A stretch of DNA of 25,638 nt from Omnitrophica bacterium GWA2_41_15 (GCA_919902485.1 CAKKRB010000145.1:1-25638); one strand, 5' to 3'; positions 16,535 through 25,293 are shown, counted from the stretch's first letter. Translations and numbers: made by a program. The notes: generated from the sequence alone by a model not told the origin.

Positions 16535-17286
16535 TCCTTCAGAGCCTCAATTATCAATGCATCGCCATTAAAAAATACATCATTTAAAAGGGCTTCATTT
16601 TTACAAATATATTTTGAAAGGCGTACCTTAAATTTTATCAGCATCCCGATTACATTTGTGAGACTTAAAATTCCTGGCTTTCTATATCTATACCACTTGG
16701 TATTTTCCCTCTCCCATTTATCAGCCTCTTCTATAAAAGGTACATTGGATAAAACATGGTTTATCCTAAAGCCGCTGGATGCCAATATCCTTTCCAGAAA
16801 AAGATAGGTCAAAGGCGTAATATGGGGATAAAGCTGCTGTTCTTTTGGCAGGTAAAATAACAGAAACTCGCCATGCAAAAGGAAATGGATTCTTGCTTTA
16901 AGGCTTAATATATTTGGGATTGATATAATCAATATGCCATTCGATTTTAAGAGCCTATGTGCCTCCCTTATAGCATGCCACGGATTTTCCAGATGCTCAA
17001 TAACATCTGCAAGGATAACGGCATCGAATCCTGAAGAGCTAAATGGAAAATCCTTATTCAAATCAACCTTTTGACACTGAATCTGACTAAATTTGAATTG
17101 CCCTGGATCGCCATCGCAGGCAGTAACGCAATGACCAAGTGCAATAAGCTTTTCAGAGAGAGCGCCTTCTCCTGCCCCAACATCTAAAATATGCTTTTCT
17201 CCGCCTGAAGATAATAAGCTTACAATAGCTTGGTGCACTCCGAGCATACTTCGCGGTTTTGGTCTTTCTGGATTAATCGGATTCAT
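16531..17286 (-). CDS. Class I SAM-dependent methyltransferase
   Basis: A 251-residue protein. HILDVGAGEGALSE (32-45) carries motif I, TACDGD (55-60) closes strand 2, and FDAVILADVIEHLENPWHAI (87-106) is the motif II region with the EHLENP signature common in polysaccharide-locus methyltransferases. LLKSNGILIISIPN follows as motif III. After the core, a Pro/Tyr-rich section and a lysine-rich C-terminus complete the normal length. The ATG lies inside the preceding glycosyltransferase, which it overlaps by 14 nt, with AAGGG just upstream. It probably O-methylates a sugar of the repeat unit; substrate not determinable. Confidence 0.88.
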   Translation of the reverse strand: MNPINPERPKPRSMLGVHQAIVSLLSSGGEKHILDVGAGEGALSEKLIALGHCVTACDGDPGQFKFSQIQCQKVDLNKDFPFSSSGFDAVILADVIEHLENPWHAIREAHRLLKSNGILIISIPNILSLKARIHFLLHGEFLLFYLPKEQQLYPHITPLTYLFLERILASSGFRINHVLSNVPFIEEADKWERENTKWYRYRKPGILSLTNVIGMLIKFKVRLSKYICKNEALLNDVFFNGDALIIEALKE

Positions 17287-18625
17287 GGCCCTTTTCTAAT
17301 TTTGTCAATAAGTCAGCTAATTCCATGGTTCGATTAAATGAGCTAAACTTATTTATATAATCCTCATTTATCTTAAATGTATTATTCCCTTCTAAGAGAT
17401 TAAGCAATGTCTTAATGCCTTCTTTCGGGTCATCCGAAATAAAAACTCCCAGACCGCTTTTTTCCAATACATGCTGGACCTCATCAGTTATATCGAAAAC
17501 TATAATGGGTTTTTTTATGGAAAGGTACTCTGCCAATTTGATATTAAATCTATATTTAAAACTGGTAGGCAGGAATGTAGCGTCAGCTGATAATAGAGCC
17601 TTAAAATATTCTTTTAGGGAAAGGTAATTTATCAATCTGACAACATCCGTAAGCCCTAACTGCATAATTTCTTTTTGTAAAAATATATTTCTTTTTATAT
17701 TGCCGATGATCAGAACCTCTACATTTTCCCTTTTGAAAAGCTTTCTTTCAAATATTATATTTAAGAATTCAAAAAGTTTTGTATTATATATTGGCAGAAA
17801 TTCGCCTGTGTAGATAATGGTAAACTTTTTATTATCTTTTTTTACAAGTTCCACATTCACTTCTTTCAAGATATCAATATCTGCCCCATGCCCAAGGTAT
17901 ATGATTTTATTCTTTACAATGCCTTTATATTTGGAGAAAAATAAATCCTGCAAGCTTTCTGCGGTTGTAAGTATCAAATCCGCCTTCTCTATCGTTTTCT
18001 GCTCTATGGCACAGTTTATCTTATAGTTTAAACCAGTAAAGCTAAACTCCAGATCTATGCGGTCCCTTTCAACGCCTGGGTCTCTGAAATCTGCAACCCA
18101 GGGAATATTATATTTCTCCTTTAATCTCATTGCAATCAGATGTGACGTAAAAGGCGGAGAAGTTGAGTAAATAATGCGTATATCATTATTATTGATTAGT
18201 TTCTTCGCTTTCTCTAGCGCAAATGGATACCACGTATTATATCGATCTGGCATAAAAAAGAAGCTAATATTTAATTTATAAAAAATGTTTCTTATTAGGC
18301 TTCTCTTAAAGGACTTTTGAGCTTCGATAAATAAATCGGAAATAGCTGGCCCTTTAACTAATCTGCTATCATTTACAGGTTTACTAAATAATGATTTAAA
18401 ACCGGAAAATGTAAGGGGTGCGTATCTTGCGCGTATTATCTGGACATCTTTAGGCAAATCGTCTAACAACAACGAATCTACAAAATATAAAAAGTCCCTA
18501 TCTACTGTAAGCACATAGGGCTTCCAGCCGAACCGAGGCAGATATTTAGCAAATCGATGCGCTCTATACACTGCGGCATGAGAATAAGGTGCGAAAAATG
18601 GCGTGATTATCAATATATTTTTCAT
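17273..18625 (-). CDS. Glycosyltransferase of the GT4-like GT-B type
   Basis: A 450-residue protein. The N-terminus ITPFFAPYSHAAVYRAHRFA (7-26) and GWKPYVLTVDRD (33-44) match the large group of GT-B transferases that start with a PF-x-P-x-x-x-G/A loop. IIYSTSPPFTSHL and VADFRDPGVERDRID lie in the acceptor half, while TIIYTGEFLP and VLIIGN sit in the donor half. Instead of E-x7-E it has FNIKLAEYLSIKKPIIVFD, in which only the second glutamate is clear; this form is common in the subgroup. The start is ATG at 18625, six nucleotides after the flippase stop. It is expected to extend the lipid-linked oligosaccharide. Confidence 0.85.
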   Translation of the reverse strand: MKNILIITPFFAPYSHAAVYRAHRFAKYLPRFGWKPYVLTVDRDFLYFVDSLLLDDLPKDVQIIRARYAPLTFSGFKSLFSKPVNDSRLVKGPAISDLFIEAQKSFKRSLIRNIFYKLNISFFFMPDRYNTWYPFALEKAKKLINNNDIRIIYSTSPPFTSHLIAMRLKEKYNIPWVADFRDPGVERDRIDLEFSFTGLNYKINCAIEQKTIEKADLILTTAESLQDLFFSKYKGIVKNKIIYLGHGADIDILKEVNVELVKKDNKKFTIIYTGEFLPIYNTKLFEFLNIIFERKLFKRENVEVLIIGNIKRNIFLQKEIMQLGLTDVVRLINYLSLKEYFKALLSADATFLPTSFKYRFNIKLAEYLSIKKPIIVFDITDEVQHVLEKSGLGVFISDDPKEGIKTLLNLLEGNNTFKINEDYINKFSSFNRTMELADLLTKLEKGHESD

Positions 18626-18631
18626 ATTCTT

Positions 18632-20113
18632 TTATCTCTTCTTAAATGAAACAACTGCAAATCGGATTGTATCAACTAAACCGTAATTAAAATATTTATC
18701 AAAAAAATAAAGTGGCAGAATATACAATCCGCCACCCATTAAAATCAATGCCATAAATGACATGGCTGACCTATAAGAAAACCATGGCTTAATTAAAAAA
18801 ATAAAAAGGCACATAAATAAAGTACCGACTAAAGGAAAAATTATATCTTTAAAAAATTGCGCCCCTGCTTCGTTTAGGCGTACCAATCTATAAATGAGGC
18901 TTCCCGCAACAAACATACACATAGTCCCAACCAAAGAGAATACCATAGAAGTGCCTGCGATACCCATTGCCCTGGTAAAGGGGTATATTAAAATGGCTGT
19001 CGCAACAAGGTTAAGAGAGGTAATCTTAAATTCAAGATCAGGACGGCCTACTGCGTAAAGTACAGGGCTCATTGCTGTATAGATTGACCTGAAAAAACCA
19101 AAAATACACAAGATTCTGACAGGCACTACAATCGGCATCCATTTAGTGCCTAAAAAAATCTGAACAAACTCGGGTATAAGCATAAAGATGCCGCCTGCTA
19201 TAGGCGTGGATAAAAAGGCTATCAGCCGCGTTACCTTGAGATAGCCGTCTCTTAACGTGGGTAAATCATCCCGTAATTTAGCATATGCCGGCAAGGTTAT
19301 TTGTGAAATAAGATGGGTTACAGAAGTGGCTGGGATATTAGCGATTCCGAATGCTGCGACATAAAAACCCAAAGAACCCAATCCTAATACCTTCCCGACT
19401 AGTGCGTCTGGCCCTCGTACAACAAAAAACGTCACTACTACCGAGGCAAAAACATATTTTCCGAAACAAAAAAGCCCTCTTGCCTCATTTAAACTAAAAT
19501 TCAAAGAAGGCCTGAAAGGGTACAGGATGTAAGAGAAAACAGAGCCAACAATTGTACCGATAATATGGCCTATTACTAACGCCCATACATTTTTAAAGAT
19601 AATTGCCAGGGCAATGGAGACAATGGTATTTGTTACAGCGCTGGTTTGTTCAAAGATTGCCTTATCTTTAAAATTTAATTCCTTAACAAAAAGGGATACG
19701 CCTATACTTGCAATACCGTTAAAGAGAAAGCAAAGCGAAATGAATTTCAAAATATTATTGAGCTGGGTACTATTATAAAAATTGGCTACGAGCGGAGAAA
19801 AAAGATACAGCAATACAAATAAGACGGCGCCCCTCACAAAGGTTATAATCCATGCTGTATCGAGAGTAGCTTTATTAATCTCTTTTTTTTGAACAAGCGC
19901 CATGCCAATCCCTGTTTCGGTAAATCGGTTAAACATGTCAATTACGACATTGGCAACTCCCATCAAGCCAAAATCAATAGGGGATAAAAGCCTTATTAGG
20001 ATAAATGTCCTTAAAAAATATAATATATTGCTAAAGGAGTAAGATATGATGACCCAAAAGGCCCCATGAGCTACATTACTGGAAAGCGTCTTTTCATTCT
20101 CTTTGATAGGCAC
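18632..20113 (-). CDS. Wzx-type oligosaccharide flippase, GTG start
   Basis: A 493-residue polytopic membrane protein. The N-terminal section VAHGAFWVIISYSFSNILYF followed by RLLSPIDFGLMGVANVVIDMF and a GMALVQKKE loop is the hallmark of WzxC-type polysaccharide transporters of the MOP superfamily. Later landmarks are KVLGLGSLGFYVAAFGIANIP and LPAYAKLRDD. About 12 to 14 hydrophobic helices are visible. It would translocate the undecaprenyl-linked repeat unit to the periplasm for the Wzy polymerase encoded two genes upstream. The start is GTG with AGGA nine nucleotides upstream; the gap to the glycosyltransferase before it is 6 nt. Confidence 0.94.
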   Translation of the reverse strand: MPIKENEKTLSSNVAHGAFWVIISYSFSNILYFLRTFILIRLLSPIDFGLMGVANVVIDMFNRFTETGIGMALVQKKEINKATLDTAWIITFVRGAVLFVLLYLFSPLVANFYNSTQLNNILKFISLCFLFNGIASIGVSLFVKELNFKDKAIFEQTSAVTNTIVSIALAIIFKNVWALVIGHIIGTIVGSVFSYILYPFRPSLNFSLNEARGLFCFGKYVFASVVVTFFVVRGPDALVGKVLGLGSLGFYVAAFGIANIPATSVTHLISQITLPAYAKLRDDLPTLRDGYLKVTRLIAFLSTPIAGGIFMLIPEFVQIFLGTKWMPIVVPVRILCIFGFFRSIYTAMSPVLYAVGRPDLEFKITSLNLVATAILIYPFTRAMGIAGTSMVFSLVGTMCMFVAGSLIYRLVRLNEAGAQFFKDIIFPLVGTLFMCLFIFLIKPWFSYRSAMSFMALILMGGGLYILPLYFFDKYFNYGLVDTIRFAVVSFKKR

Positions 20114-20119
20114 AGTTAA

Positions 20120-21010
20120 TTATCCTGTTATTATATTTTTCCTGGAGGCTTGCATAACATGAGCTTTCCATCCATCGCGGATACCCCTCCATGCGCTAAT
20201 TATGACCTTGGGATTACGCCATATTATGCTACGCCGGATTATACGGATAAGATATTCAATGATAAGGACAGGGTAAAAAAGCTTGTTTAAATTATTCAAA
20301 AATACAAGGCTATGATTTCTATATAACCAATAGATGGATTCTTCTTTGGTTTTCACGCGGCATCCACCCGTAGAAATGACAAAATGTTCAATAACAGCAT
20401 CAGGATCAAAAATAATCCTATGCCCCTTATCTAAAACGCGAAGGCAAAAGTCCAATTCTTCGTGTTCTGCAGTGCCTTCGAACCTTTCATCAAAGCCATC
20501 TATCTCTAATGCAATCTCTCTCCTGACAGACATATTTGTGGCCTTGACGTGCATAACACTCCGTCTTATGTTTTTATGAAATCCCATGTGCGCATAACCA
20601 TCAAAACGCCTTACCATGCCGATTTTGGAATCCGCCACTTCTTCTGTCCATGGTTCCCCTAAAATCCTGCCGCCCACCATGGCAACAGATGCGTCTTTAT
20701 AATTTGCGAGATGTGCTTCAATCAGGGTGATAGCAGGCTTGATATCGTCATCTAAGAATAAGACTATCTCTCCTGACGCCTCTTTTATCCCAATGTTTCT
20801 TGCGTGAGGAAGATTTGGGTCTGGCAGATAATAACAACGCAGAGAATAACGATCTGTTACAAAAGTTTTTATTTTTTCAAAATCTTTTTTATCGCCCTGG
20901 CAGACAAGCAGGGTTTCAAAATCTTCATAACTTTGCCGCGTTAATTCATGCAGAAGATTTATCGCTGCCTCCGGCCTTCCATAACTGCAAATTACTACTG
21001 ATGCCCTCAT
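20120..21010 (-). CDS. GT2 family glycosyltransferase
   Basis: A 296-residue GT-A fold enzyme, the only GT2 in the window. SVVICSYGRPEAA (4-16) is the donor-binding opening, LPHARNIGIKEASGE (67-81) precedes FLDDDI (85-90), whose Asp87-Asp89 form the DxD metal site. DGFDERFEGTAEHEELDFCLR (171-191, outline) holds the likely catalytic acidic residues near Glu184-Asp187. A hydrophobic patch near 244-257 lies close to the C-terminus and may bind the membrane. It overlaps the stop of the polymerase gene by four nucleotides. An inverting transfer onto a lipid-linked acceptor is expected; sugar unknown. Confidence 0.93.
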   Translation of the reverse strand: MRASVVICSYGRPEAAINLLHELTRQSYEDFETLLVCQGDKKDFEKIKTFVTDRYSLRCYYLPDPNLPHARNIGIKEASGEIVLFLDDDIKPAITLIEAHLANYKDASVAMVGGRILGEPWTEEVADSKIGMVRRFDGYAHMGFHKNIRRSVMHVKATNMSVRREIALEIDGFDERFEGTAEHEELDFCLRVLDKGHRIIFDPDAVIEHFVISTGGCRVKTKEESIYWLYRNHSLVFLNNLNKLFYPVLIIEYLIRIIRRSIIWRNPKVIISAWRGIRDGWKAHVMQASRKNIITG

Positions 21011-22395
21011 TTCTGCCCCTCAAGTATCTGCGTCTTTTCAGAAAGAAGCCTGTTAGCACTACTAATCAGGCCAGTTATAAACCATAGCGGACCAATCATT
21101 CGAAAAGACTCAAGCGATTCGCTAAAAAAACATGTTACTAAAATACTTGTGAAACCTGCTATGTAACCCAAGGAAAGAGATTTTAAAAATACGGTATTTG
21201 CTTTCTTCATGAGATCCACTGCATTAGTAAACATCCTTACAACCAACCAGCAGAAGATAGAAAAACCAATAACGCCCATCTCAATTAAAATAGCCATGTA
21301 TTGGCTATGAGCCTCTGTGTGAAGAAGCCACCGCGTTATCCAATAACCTTGTCCCAATATTGGGTTATCTAGAAATATTTTCAGGCCTTTTTCCCATATA
21401 ACTAATCTGATTGCAGCAGATGGATCTAAGACAATTCCCAGAGATGAATTTTGTATTGTTAATGTAATCCTTTCAAGAACAGCAGACTGCATATAAATAG
21501 GGCTGAAAATGATCAATAATAAAATAATTAGAAAAAATTTTCTTTCTTGAAAAAAAGCGATGATACAGAAGCTTCCAACAATACTCAGATAAGCAGCGCG
21601 TGAAAATGTGTTAAAAAGAGCTATGGCGATAAAAAAGGCGAATAAAAGCAATGGGGCCTTACCCTCGCTAATAGAGGTATTCAATATGATAACCAGAAGG
21701 ATAGAAAGAAAAAATGAATAGTAAACACCTAAAATAGCATTGCTTTCAAAGGTATGCATCGTCTTGATAAAGTAGTCCATTTCAAAGCCCTGCACAACAG
21801 GGCCTGATACATTCAAAAACCCTAGTCTAAAAAATATAACAAGGTGTAAAAGAACAACAAAACCTACCACTATAAAAAACATCCAAATAAATTTCTTCAC
21901 CTGATCTAAATTATTAATCGCACTTATCACAACAAAATATATGGCGACATACTCAAAAAACTTAAACAGATGCAAAAAACAGACCAGGATAGCGCCCTGC
22001 CCAAATCTTGCATCAGCTCCGATAAAAGAAAATACCGCTATTGTAAAGAAACTAAAGATAGGCCAGTTTAAAGACGTCTTTATAAATGAAAAATCTTTTC
22101 TTTTTGCCAAATTTGCCAGCCAACTTAATAATATAAATATAATCAGGACGTCATCAGTGCCTATATGGACAGGGGCAAACCCTCCCAATTTACCAAGCGT
22201 AACCTGCTGGGTAAAAGGTATCACAAAAATTAAAAGAAACAGGCCTATTTCTAAATTTATTATGGTCAGAATTGAAAAAATAAAGCCGATTAGTAAAACG
22301 ATGCTTGTTTTAAAAGGCAGGTAGGCTACAGCATAGCCTACGAAAGACAAGGCCGCTATAAATAACAAAACAAAAATTAAATGGGTGATTTTCAT
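21007..22395 (-). CDS. O-antigen polymerase/ligase-like membrane protein (Wzy type)
   Basis: A 462-residue membrane protein with about 11 to 12 hydrophobic helices. Wzy_C-type landmarks are FNTFSRAAYLSI (261-272), then RLVIWEKGLKIFLDNPILGQG in outline (330-350), and AHSQYMAILIEMGVIG (362-377), where the His and the following Glu-x-Gly pattern are typical of the O-antigen ligase family. In a Wzx/Wzy pathway it joins flipped repeat units in the periplasm; a ligase role cannot be excluded from sequence. ATG 22395 has only a weak upstream AGCTAG and lies 18 nt after an intrinsic terminator, so expression may depend on read-through. It overlaps the GT2 start. Confidence 0.9.
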   Translation of the reverse strand: MKITHLIFVLLFIAALSFVGYAVAYLPFKTSIVLLIGFIFSILTIINLEIGLFLLIFVIPFTQQVTLGKLGGFAPVHIGTDDVLIIFILLSWLANLAKRKDFSFIKTSLNWPIFSFFTIAVFSFIGADARFGQGAILVCFLHLFKFFEYVAIYFVVISAINNLDQVKKFIWMFFIVVGFVVLLHLVIFFRLGFLNVSGPVVQGFEMDYFIKTMHTFESNAILGVYYSFFLSILLVIILNTSISEGKAPLLLFAFFIAIALFNTFSRAAYLSIVGSFCIIAFFQERKFFLIILLLIIFSPIYMQSAVLERITLTIQNSSLGIVLDPSAAIRLVIWEKGLKIFLDNPILGQGYWITRWLLHTEAHSQYMAILIEMGVIGFSIFCWLVVRMFTNAVDLMKKANTVFLKSLSLGYIAGFTSILVTCFFSESLESFRMIGPLWFITGLISSANRLLSEKTQILEGQK

Positions 22396-22412
22396 CTAGC
22401 TGATTAGTTATT

Positions 22413-22439
22413 AAAAAAACCGCAAAAAGCGGTTTTTTT
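22413..22439 (-). terminator. Intrinsic terminator between export genes and main operon
   Basis: Perfect 11-bp stem: AAAAAAACCGC (22413-22423), loop AAAAA, GCGGTTTTTTT (22429-22439) on the plus strand. On the minus strand it reads as a GC stem followed by seven U, the standard rho-independent form. It is nearly symmetrical and may act in both directions. It sits 25 nt past the stop of the Wzc-type gene and 18 nt before the ATG of the polymerase gene. No convincing promoter is visible between the two. Confidence 0.9.
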
Positions 22440-22464
22440 CTCATTAATATTTTCTTAAAAAATT

Positions 22465-24393
22465 TTAACCCTGTTTTTTCTCTTCTTCTTTTTCCGCATA
22501 ATACCTATAATGGTAATAATGATGGTAATAATCTGAAACAATCTGGGATTCCCGCGTAGTGCTATTTAATATTACTCCGCCTAAAACAGCCTTTAGTGAA
22601 TCCACTTGTTCCTTTGCCCTCAGTATAGCTATCCTTGAAGTATATCCTGATCTGTATACAAGATACAACTTATTTGCAATCTTTGTACCTAAGATAATAC
22701 TATCTGGAACAGGTAAAACTGGCGGCGAATCAACTATTATAAAGTCATATTGCATTTTTAAACTAGCAAATAATTCCTTGATATTTGAAGAATCTATCAA
22801 CTCAGCAGGATTTGGCACTATTTTACCGCAGGTAAGTAAGCTAAAATTATCTAATCCAGATGTCTTTAAAGCCTCTTTTGTATCCATGCCTCCCATGATA
22901 AGATCTATAAAATTTCTTATAGTTGTTTCCGGTTTACTGGAACCTAAAAGGATGTCGGTCAAACCCGGCTCTTTATCTATATCGAAAACTTTATGAAGAA
23001 CTGCTTTTCTTAAATCACAATCTACTAAAAGCGTCTTGTAACCATCCTGGCTCAAAGCCAAAGCCAGATTCAAAGACGTTATGGATTTTCCCTCCTTAGG
23101 GATGGTGCTGGTAATCAATAAAATATTCTGATGGTTCTTTAGCAATTCCTCAACTTTAATGTTGGTCCTTAATATCCTATATGCTTCTGTAGTGCCGGAT
23201 TTTTGGGTATATTTTATCAACATTTGCTGCTTCATGTCTTCAATGCTCTCTGGCAATGCCCTAAATTGCCATAACCAGCTGGACAACCAGTTCCATATAC
23301 CTTTCTCTTTTATTTGAGGCTTCATATATGGAATAACTGCTAATACCGGCAAGTTCAACAGGGATTCCAACTCGTCAATAGTGCCTATAGACGTATCAAG
23401 GGTCTCTATAATAAACGCCATAAACAATCCTACAACAAGGCTGATCAAAAACCCTAAGACAGCTGCTGCTTGTTTATTAGGTTTGATAGGGCTTTTCGGA
23501 ACCATTGCAGGATTGACTATTCTTACATCCTCCGCTCTCTCTGCTTCTGCAATGCGAGCCTCATCAAGCTTACCCTGTAACAACTGATACGATTTAACAT
23601 CTATTTCCATCTCCCGTGTCAACCTGGCATATTCCAGTTCACTTTCAGGTAAACTTTTCAATTGTTCCTTAAGGTCACTTATTTGCTCTATTATTCTTAA
23701 AACATCCGGGTATTTTTCAGTATAAATTTTCCTGAGCTCTATTTTTTGTTTCTCAAGTGCTGCAATATTGTTTTCTATCGCCACTGCTAGGCCTGCTGCT
23801 TCTCCTTTTTCTCTAAAAACCTTTATTTTATTTTCTACGTTGCTTAATCTTTGTTTAGCTCTATCTGCCTGGTCTTCTATAAAAACCCGCGTATTGTGCG
23901 CGAGTTCATTTTTTTCTTCCATATCTACTTTGATATAAACTTTAACAACGGTATTGGCAATCTTTGCAGCCATCTGAGCATTACTAGATTCCACAGTAAT
24001 GTTTACAATATTCGTACTTGCTTCATTATCTACTTTAACTGCGCCCTGGATGCTTGAGATAATATTGTTTAGTTCATCGGATGAGGTATGTTCATTAGCC
24101 AAACCCAACTCATAAACTACCTTTTCTATAATAGGCCTGCCTGCCAAAACCTTGGTTAGAGAAGCCATGGCATCATAAGAAGTATATGAAACCATCTGTG
24201 TAATCATATCAGAAACAGATTTACGCTCTATGACCCTGATTGAACAAGTAGCCTTATACACTGGGTTCTGCATATTTGTATTAATAACTATGGACAAAAA
24301 AATTATCACAACGCATAAGATGACAACCCATTTCCTTTTGCGTACAATCAACCAATAATCGCTTAGACTAAATCCAACCCTGGGTTTCGTCAA
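22465..24393 (-). CDS. Wzc-type polysaccharide co-polymerase with BY-kinase domain
   Basis: A 642-residue fusion of a Wzz-type chain-length regulator and a bacterial tyrosine kinase. TM1 is near 22-39, a periplasmic coiled-coil region with a GNVR-like section runs to about 300, a proline-rich PKSPIKPNK leads into TM2 (about 308-331), and the kinase is cytoplasmic. Walker A is STIPKEGKSIT (429-439), Walker A' LLVDCDLRK (455-463), Walker B FIIVDSPPV (551-559). The C-terminus has seven tyrosines within 622-632, interleaved with three His, the expected autophosphorylation cluster. It controls chain length and export with the adjacent Wza-like protein. Start is TTG 24393 with AGGAGG seven nucleotides upstream; a nearer ATG at 24398 only opens ATG-AAT-TGA. 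Confidence 0.95.
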   Translation of the reverse strand: MTKPRVGFSLSDYWLIVRKRKWVVILCVVIIFLSIVINTNMQNPVYKATCSIRVIERKSVSDMITQMVSYTSYDAMASLTKVLAGRPIIEKVVYELGLANEHTSSDELNNIISSIQGAVKVDNEASTNIVNITVESSNAQMAAKIANTVVKVYIKVDMEEKNELAHNTRVFIEDQADRAKQRLSNVENKIKVFREKGEAAGLAVAIENNIAALEKQKIELRKIYTEKYPDVLRIIEQISDLKEQLKSLPESELEYARLTREMEIDVKSYQLLQGKLDEARIAEAERAEDVRIVNPAMVPKSPIKPNKQAAAVLGFLISLVVGLFMAFIIETLDTSIGTIDELESLLNLPVLAVIPYMKPQIKEKGIWNWLSSWLWQFRALPESIEDMKQQMLIKYTQKSGTTEAYRILRTNIKVEELLKNHQNILLITSTIPKEGKSITSLNLALALSQDGYKTLLVDCDLRKAVLHKVFDIDKEPGLTDILLGSSKPETTIRNFIDLIMGGMDTKEALKTSGLDNFSLLTCGKIVPNPAELIDSSNIKELFASLKMQYDFIIVDSPPVLPVPDSIILGTKIANKLYLVYRSGYTSRIAILRAKEQVDSLKAVLGGVILNSTTRESQIVSDYYHHYYHYRYYAEKEEEKKQG

Positions 24394-24400
24394 TTCATGC

Positions 24401-24406
24401 CCTCCT
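24401..24406 (-). promoter_or_regulatory. Strong ribosome binding site deciding a TTG start
   Basis: AGGAGG on the minus strand, seven nucleotides before TTG 24393. An ATG at 24398 lies only two nucleotides from it, too close, and stops after two codons, so TTG is the better start. Confidence 0.75.
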
Positions 24407-24417
24407 AATTTATTAAC

Positions 24418-25293
24418 CTATTTATCCTTATCAATCCTTCTTAGATTATAAAGGGTTTCCTGATCAATTGCAGTCCTTAACGAGGGTGTTATCCAACTGT
24501 CATAAAATTCTTTCACATTAGAAACGAAAGTGCGCGAAACATATATGATATCGTTTGGCTCAACTTCGATATTCTTGCTGATTTTTCCATTTAGGATGCT
24601 TTTTATATTCGCAACGATAAAATTCCTGCCTTTTGATGGATCAGCAGATTCTCTCGCAATTAGTATGCTGGATAACTTAGCTCTATCTGTAAAACCGCCT
24701 GCCAAGGCGATAACATCCATTATATTAGTCACTCCAACAAATTTATAGATGCCAGGCGTTCTGACTTCTCCGATAATAATCACCTTGTCTCCTGCAAATT
24801 CCCTCACTATCACAGAAACCTGCGGATCCACTACATAATCCTTTAATTTCTCGGTTATTTCAGCATCTAATTCAGAAAGAGTTCTACCTGCGGCTTGAAT
24901 ATCTCCAATGAGAGGAAAGGATATTTTACCATCTGGCCCAACGATAAGTTCCAGAGATAAGTCAGGAACCCGCCAGACCGATATATAGAGCTTGTCATTG
25001 ATGGCAACTTGATAAAGTATCTTGGTTGGCTCTTTACCAACAACAGTGGTTTTTTTCTTGGTGGGCTTTGATTTTTTTTGTGGATTCTCTAACGCCTCTT
25101 TTTGTTTTCTAAGTTCTGTCTCTCTCTTTTCTATCTTTTCTTTATACTCTCTATCTTTAATGACATCGGCTTTAGAAGAAGTGTCCTCTGGGTTTGTATA
25201 AATTCTTTTATATTCTGCTAGGGCAAACTCTGACATAGCTCCTATAAAATATAAAATAAATAATAAAAGGATAAAATTTTTAACTCTTAGCAT
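24418..25293 (-). CDS. Wza/OPX-type polysaccharide export protein, no lipobox
   Basis: A 291-residue exported protein. Residues 1-26 form a signal peptide ending FALA. A charged Lys/Glu-rich section (about 41-85, likely coiled coil) precedes the Poly_export domain (about 92-165, landmarks VWRVPDLS, VGPDGKISFPLIGDI, VDPQVSVIV) and one SLBB domain (about 170-250, IIGEVRTPGIYKF, ALAGGFTDRA). The usual Wza is lipidated on Cys after the signal peptide and has more SLBB repeats and a C-terminal amphipathic helix; here no Cys exists anywhere and only one SLBB is seen. It is likely the periplasmic or outer-membrane export channel component working with the kinase gene 24 nt downstream. First gene after the promoter. 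Confidence 0.9.
   Translation of the reverse strand: MLRVKNFILLLFILYFIGAMSEFALAEYKRIYTNPEDTSSKADVIKDREYKEKIEKRETELRKQKEALENPQKKSKPTKKKTTVVGKEPTKILYQVAINDKLYISVWRVPDLSLELIVGPDGKISFPLIGDIQAAGRTLSELDAEITEKLKDYVVDPQVSVIVREFAGDKVIIIGEVRTPGIYKFVGVTNIMDVIALAGGFTDRAKLSSILIARESADPSKGRNFIVANIKSILNGKISKNIEVEPNDIIYVSRTFVSNVKEFYDSWITPSLRTAIDQETLYNLRRIDKDK

Noticed and set aside
22559..22996. Plus-strand open frame of 145 codons
   Set aside because: Antisense to the BY-kinase domain with intact Walker motifs; no independent coding evidence.
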